DNA of 64,000 nt from Macrocybe gigantea. Lineage: Eukaryota > Basidiomycota > Agaricomycetes > Agaricales > Callistosporiaceae. How positions within the stretch are numbered: position 1 is the first letter of the stretch; every line of letters starts with the position of its first letter. A model generated the notes under the pieces. The model had not been told where the DNA came from, searched no databases, and saw only the letters and a program-made list of their open reading frames with translations. The position numbers and the translations under genes were made by a program. This document shows, piece after piece, positions 58,993-64,000 of this stretch. The stretch covers positions 660,701-724,700 of the forward strand of contig SJRY01000111.1 of the NCBI GenBank assembly GCA_011319805.1, read 5' to 3'.

Positions 58993-61068
58993 CTACCACA
59001 CCAGCGCCTCCCAATCGTCAATTGCCCTCTTCAACCTAGTCCTCCCCCTATCCACTGCGCCATTCTCCAACGTGCCGGCTTCGTCCTTTTCCACGGCAAT
59101 GCCGTACACACCCTCCAAAAGCGCTCTCCTCATGTATGGCACAAAGACCGAAATAGATGTGACCAAATGCATGAGCAATGCGCTTCTCAGCCTTCATTGA
59201 ACCCGAACCCTGAGCCTTCATCGCGCGTCTCTTCCACGGAGAATGCGTCCCCCGCCGCAATAGCAACTGTTCTCAAGTATTCTAGTACCGCTTCCGCTCC
59301 GGCGCTCAAGAGTTCGCCTTCGACGAAATTCAAGAAGTTCGTACGCGATAGCGACCGGGGCGAGCATCCGAAGCGCGTTCAGCACGGTGAGAATCGCATT
59401 GGTATGCTGAGCGAGGGGAGGGTAGGACGCTAGGATTTGGGGAGGCACGTGTGCAGGCTGCTGGTGTTTTGGTGGTAAGGGCGATGGTGGAGTATGGGCC
59501 TGCGATGCGACAACGAGCCACGCCGATGGTAGTTCCTTTATTTTCGTCGTTCTCGAGGTGTCCTGCTTAACAGTATCGCCATTCGTTTTCAAATTTTCTT
59601 TCTTCGCACCTATGGCCCTCTCTACGCGCTTGACCCATGTCTGCGCGACCGCTCCAAGGTCGAGCTTAACGATCCTGAGCACAGCGCCTTCCATGACGCC
59701 GCCGATAAGGGGCCGAAAGTCCAGCCCAAGTCTCGCGAATGCAGTGGCGCAATATGTCAATTGTGTGAGGAGTGATGGAAGCAGAGGAAGAGAGAGCGCG
59801 GGGAGCGTCGCGTGAGGAGGGGAAGTAGGTGGGATTGCAGGAGTGAGTTGGATATAAGAGGAAGGAACGGAAGGGCGAGCGGGCGCCTGTCGCTTTCAGA
59901 AGCAGATGTTGTACTGGTATTCGAAGGTTTCTCAGATACGAGTTTGCGTGTGGAAGCGACGCGCTCAGAAGTGGCAAGGGAAAGGGGTGGGAGCGTCCGT
60001 GACGACGTCGAAGATAAGGATGGAAAATGCGTTTCTGACTGTTGTTCGAGAAATATGGACGTGTACTGCGTGACGATATCATATACACCTTCTCTCCAAA
60101 TGTCGATGTATTTCTTGAGAAATCTTGCAACGTCCTCCTTGTCGTGGTCGCTTAACTGATGAGCGTTTGGGAAAAGAGACGTAGACACCGTCTTGTCGGT
60201 GGAATGTTCAGACTCCGTTGGGTATTGGGAACAAGCAGGCGATGGATATCTTTTGATATGGGTTCAAGTAAACCCTTCAAACAGGCCATTCGGCCAGATA
60301 AGAAAGCAAGGGCAAGCATTTCTTCGCTCGACACGGCCTCGTGGTCATGTTCGCCATCCTTCCGTAGCTCTGACAGCACAGCGGTCGCATGCCGGTGTTT
60401 CCGATGAAGTACATACTTGCCAGACCGACCGAATGCGTCCATCTTGCGCAGGAAATTGACAGCCTTCCAGAGCGCAGGCAGCTTTCGATTGGGTTCATGG
60501 AGCGTTTCGAGCAGGGAGAGAAACATGTGTGTCATGGATTGGTGCACTTCAGACTGTATTGAGGCTATGATTAGAGGGGGATGCGACCCGAGAGGCAGAG
60601 ACAATGCGTGGTTCGCCAAAGAAAGCGCTTCGGAGAAATATCCATTGCGCACGCAGGTATCTATAAGTAAAGGTATATCAAGCAGGTCCTTGATTTTGTC
60701 GTGCTGCTCGAGCACGATGCGCGCCTTGTTTCTGTCGCGTAGGACGGAATCCGTTCGACCATGCCATTCGGCTGCAGATGATTGGAGGGCTGGAAGGCTG
60801 GAGTTCAATAGCGCATCCAGGGAGGACGATAACGAGGAAAGTTCGGTCGTGAGCGCTGTGGTCGTCTCATGAAGGGAGATGAAAGTTGGGTATGATGTAT
60901 GCGTGAGGGATGTCAGGCTGGAGGTCAGGTGGTGGGACTGTGTTTGGAGAGCGGTCGGTTCAGCGAGGAGGTCCTGGAGGGGGAGTGTGGTGAGATGGAT
61001 ACATATTCCTGCGATGAGGACGAGGCTGAGGACGAGGACGGAAGAATCTCAGCTGCCAGCTCGTCCAT
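58993..61068 (-). CDS. Conserved oligomeric Golgi complex subunit 8 (COG8)
   Basis: Subunit of the eight-member COG tether for retrograde traffic within the Golgi. The start at 61068 gives MDELAAEILPSSS. The Dor1/COG8 domain follows: LLAEPTALQTQSHHLTSSLTSL, then LSSSLDALLNSSLPALQ, DKIKDLLDIPLLIDTCVRNG and YFSEALSLANHA, then RFLKKYIDIWREGVYDIVTQY and LTYCATAFARLGLDFRPLI; the C terminus reads RRALLEGVYGIAVEKDE. About 600 residues. Several single-base frame changes are needed, including one at 59326-59328 (an A run; a T run on the coding strand) and others near 61010, 59780 and 59150-59190. Similarity continues across each, so the gene is probably intact in the organism. Confidence 0.85.
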
Positions 61069-62597
61069 TGCCCGCGAGCCAACGATTTCCGTCACGGAGG
61101 CGGCGGGTTTGTTTGTCCGTTTCGGAAGTTGTTGCCAAACACGTCGGTTCGCTAAGCATTTTCATCCGTCAATGTTACGAGTCAGAGCGATATCGTCGAG
61201 CTCATTGCTTAGCGCGCAGACGTGTCAATCTCAGGCATCGTCCTTCATTTTTTTTGCGCAGGTTCTTACTGTTCGCGGGACTGTCCCAAAAGCGTCCATG
61301 GAGGGCAACCTTGTCATCAGCAAAGCAGGACCTCCTCGAGTTGGTATCGACATCTAAGGAACCGACCAAGGTCCACAGACACGTACTTCCCTCATCTCCA
61401 TCCGAATGGCAAAGGAAGGGAAGGACTGCCAGAGCCGCTCAACGTCTACCTTGACGATAACCTGCATTCAGCAGAACAAAACGTCCAAAATAGGTTGTAC
61501 ACCTTCAGTCCATCATCGATTTGCTTTGCCATTCGTGAGACGCCAATTGTGAAATTAGTTCTCTAGGAGAACGAGATGACATTGCACACTGGCCTGCAGG
61601 TTCACGTCATATCTGCTGCTCTCCGAGAATATTTATTTCCAACTATTGAACACGACTCGAACAAAGCGGTCAACGGGAACCATGTTCTTGTAAGTGCTAC
61701 TTCCCCACTTCGATTCTCACATGCTGCCTGCCACAAGCTGGCCAATCAGAGTCTCTGGCTTTCTTACGGCACGCTCTTTTGGCTCTGATCTGTCGGCGCT
61801 TGCGCTCCTCGTCCCCTGCGCACGAGATCTTTGAAACTTTTTCTTCGCTGATCATGTTTGGTTTTTGGTTGCAAACGCGTGATTGACACCTTCGGACCTG
61901 GAAATACCATTTGCTCCTTGCAAAATTTCTCTGTGTATGTAGTTATGACAAACGCATGGCAGTAAGATGAAATGACTTGCGCCGTAACGCTCCGTGACGT
62001 TGATGAATTGAGAGGGAAATGAAAAGCCCTCGGACATTTCAAGCGAAGGAACGTCTATCGTGCCCGACCCTTCCGCAGCTAACCAGTGTCCAGAATGCAA
62101 TTGGATATTGGACGAATGGGGCATACCTGCAATATGCGCGGCAACCGAAATACGACGGTCGAGACACGGACTTGTCCGTAAGTACGTCATGATTCGTCGG
62201 CGTAGACAGGTGTTTTGCATCGGATTATCTTTTATTCTGTCTTCCATGGAGCTGTCATCGTCCTAATGTGTATCGATCACGAACAACTCGCTCTCCTTCA
62301 CATGCTGAATGCTATCACATTCCAAATCGCGAGAACAATAGCGAGGCATTGTGAGCTCACTGGAGATAGATCAAAGTGACCGTCGCTAGCACTCTAAGTT
62401 TTAGCCGCTCAACCGAGGTCCGAGTCAAAAACCTTCCGGACCGGTACGCAGGTCGTGAAGTCACTGTCATGGCATGCGGTTTTACCAAAAATGGGTACTA
62501 CAAATTCTGCTGGGTCCCAATTGCAAAAAAGCACTCAAAAGCATCCGCCCAAAGCTTCAAAGTTTTTTCACATGGCCCACATGTCTTGTAATCAGTA
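61069..62597. other. Gene-poor stretch between COG8 and MITE copy 2
   Basis: No gene is firmly supported. A + strand ORF at 61222-61566 contains a small cysteine motif (CAGSYCSRDC) following a possible acceptor (TTTTTTTTGCGCAG), which recalls small fungal zinc-binding proteins, but the motif is short and no second half was found. The stretch should also hold the COG8 promoter. Confidence 0.35.
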
Positions 62598-63321
62598 CAG
62601 TGTTCCACGGTCCTTTATACAGCATTTACTCCGCACTGAATATCTTGAGATAGTCAAAAGCTATGAACATAAGGTGGGTATCATTTCGTAGATAAGCTAT
62701 TTGCCTAGCTTTCCATGCCATGATCTAGGAGAAATATGGAAAAATAAATTCGTGGTCGACAATTTCTGACAGGGTTCCTAAAATGGCAAAAGACAGTCCT
62801 TTATACAGAAAAGCAGCGCGTGCCATCTCTTCCCAGTGACATCGCGGACTGAGATGAGGATTGGAATGTCAAGTATAGCACTTAAAAAGTATATATTAAC
62901 TTTTACACTGTCTTGTACATTTTCTCATGGTATGGCAGGTGGACGACCAGGTGTTACTTGTATACATCACGCTACATAGCCATTCTGGCATTCTTCGTGG
63001 GATATAAGGAAAGAAAATGACAATCATAAGTCCCAATATGTTCCTCAAGTAGAATACCCTCAATCCTTCCATAAAAATCATGCTGCAGTGATGCTTATTC
63101 GTGCGACATTGATGTAAAATTGCAAATATTTACAAAATTTACAAATAAACCTGTTCCACAGGAGAGAAAAAAGAGATTATTCTCATGAGCAATACGCGAA
63201 TAATAGAGCTGGTATAGGGCTTTAATTTGTGCATTTAAGGATTCCAAACCGTGGAGAAATGAGGGAGCTAGAGGCCGCTGTATAAAAGGAGCATGGGTGT
63301 ATAAAGGACCGTGGGACACTG
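62598..63321. mobile_element. MITE copy 2 (TA target site, Tc1/mariner-like TIRs)
   Basis: 724 bp, nearly identical to the element at 55677-56402 and in the same orientation, flanked by TA (62596-62597 and 63322-63323). The TIRs start CAGTGTTCCACGG on the left and, reverse-complemented, CAGTGTCCCACGG on the right. Differences from copy 1 are few and are mostly run-length changes, for example AAGGGTGGT against AAGGTGGGT, GGAGCT against GGGAGCT and one fewer A in the poly-A run near 63170. High identity points to recent transposition or an active source. Confidence 0.9.
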
Positions 63322-63323
63322 TA

Positions 63324-64000
63324 CAGGAAGTGGTGTATTGACCGAAATCACTGGACAAACAGACATTCAACTACGCCTCTTCTTGGATCCGGGATTGCAA
63401 CGCGCAGGGACGACGGCCAACCGATAAGACGCGTTTTGAGAATACGGTCTCCGCATCCCTTTCGACCTTCACGTCCCGTCCATACGGATGTAGGCCTCGA
63501 AAGGCATCCGAAAAATGAAACGATGAACCGGAGATTGCCATTGAATTATCGGATTAAAATGAATCTCATGCAGCCCTGGTGTTACGTCCGCACCAAGGCA
63601 ACCGCGACAAAACGTGATCGATGAACACGGAGGACCGACACACGACCTGTGATTTCGGGCGTAACGCAGCTCCGGACCTTGGAAAAAAAAACCAAGAACA
63701 CGACAGGTTGGTCGCACATGTCACTCGTTCCGACATTTGTGGAGGCGGGCGTGCAACGAGCGCCGCGCACGCGGCTTGCACATAGCACTTAATCAGTGCC
63801 GCCGGTTTGGCACGGCACGGCTGATATGTCAGCAATGTTCCCAACTTTAGAGAGTTCGTTCATTGTCCCAAGTTCAAGCGCACTATTTGCCCAGGTCTGA
63901 CTGAGCAATGGGCATGCTTCCACGGAGGCGATATCGTCTCCCGTCCAGCATAAACTCTGCACCTGCCGCGTTTTGCCCGCCCCAGGATCAATCCTTGCGC
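63324..64000. other. Right-edge stretch with no supported gene
   Basis: Overlapping minus-strand ORFs of 68-92 codons are present between 63469 and 63844, with no recognisable domain. A gene may begin or end beyond the window. Confidence 0.4.

Noticed and set aside
61222..61566. Possible small zinc-binding protein of the Ecl1 type
   Set aside because: Only a short CxxxYCSRDC-like motif is present. The rest of the family pattern is absent and the exon structure is not supported.

Overview
This is a stretch of a filamentous basidiomycete nuclear genome, most probably a mushroom-forming Agaricomycete. Genes sit on both strands, are interrupted by many introns of about 46-60 nt with GT..AG (a few GC..AG) borders, and encode fungal proteins: a DASH subunit (Ask1), Kog1/Mip1 (raptor), Nip100-type dynactin, a basidiomycete-style divergent G-alpha, secreted plant-cell-wall enzymes and an MFS sugar porter. 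There are no bacterial operons, CRISPR arrays or rRNA genes, and I saw no convincing tRNA.

Layout. 0.6-8 kb: prefoldin subunit 5 (-), an ER-type membrane protein (+) and a full-size ABCA transporter (-). 8.6-12.1 kb: recombination mediator Swi5 (+), an RCC1-repeat protein (-) and an orphan Spa2/GIT-like SHD fragment (-). 12.8-16.7 kb: a multidomain RNA-repair protein carrying 2H phosphoesterase, DSP-type phosphatase, P-loop kinase and RNA ligase modules, followed 78 bp later by adenosine kinase (both +). 17-24 kb: a two-finger C2H2 protein and the TORC1 subunit raptor (-). 24.4-29.1 kb: dynactin p150 (+). 29.3-33.8 kb: two tandem paralogous cysteine-rich cell-surface proteins and Ask1 (-). 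33.9-45.1 kb: a carbohydrate cluster made of a CE16-like esterase (-), a GH51 arabinofuranosidase (-), a DUF5695 secreted protein (+) and a sugar porter (-). 46.4-48.7 kb: a mucin-like single-pass membrane protein (-). 50.3-61 kb: G-alpha (+), RidA/Mmf1 (+), proteasome alpha-5 (-), inositol monophosphatase (+) and COG8 (-). Two nearly identical ~725-bp non-autonomous TIR elements (MITEs) lie at 55.7 and 62.6 kb.

How genes relate. Most neighbours are unrelated housekeeping genes. The exceptions are the carbohydrate cluster (secreted esterase, arabinofuranosidase, DUF5695 protein and importer), the tandem surface-protein pair, and the closely spaced RNA-repair/adenosine-kinase pair.

Quality caveat. 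Several otherwise well-conserved genes (RNA-repair protein, DUF5695, mucin-like, IMPase, COG8, GH51, RCC1-like) need single-base frame changes to stay readable, and many of these fall on homopolymer runs. The two MITE copies also differ mostly by homopolymer length. Consensus sequencing errors explain this more simply than many independent pseudogenes, but real mutations cannot be excluded. All exon models here were made by eye.
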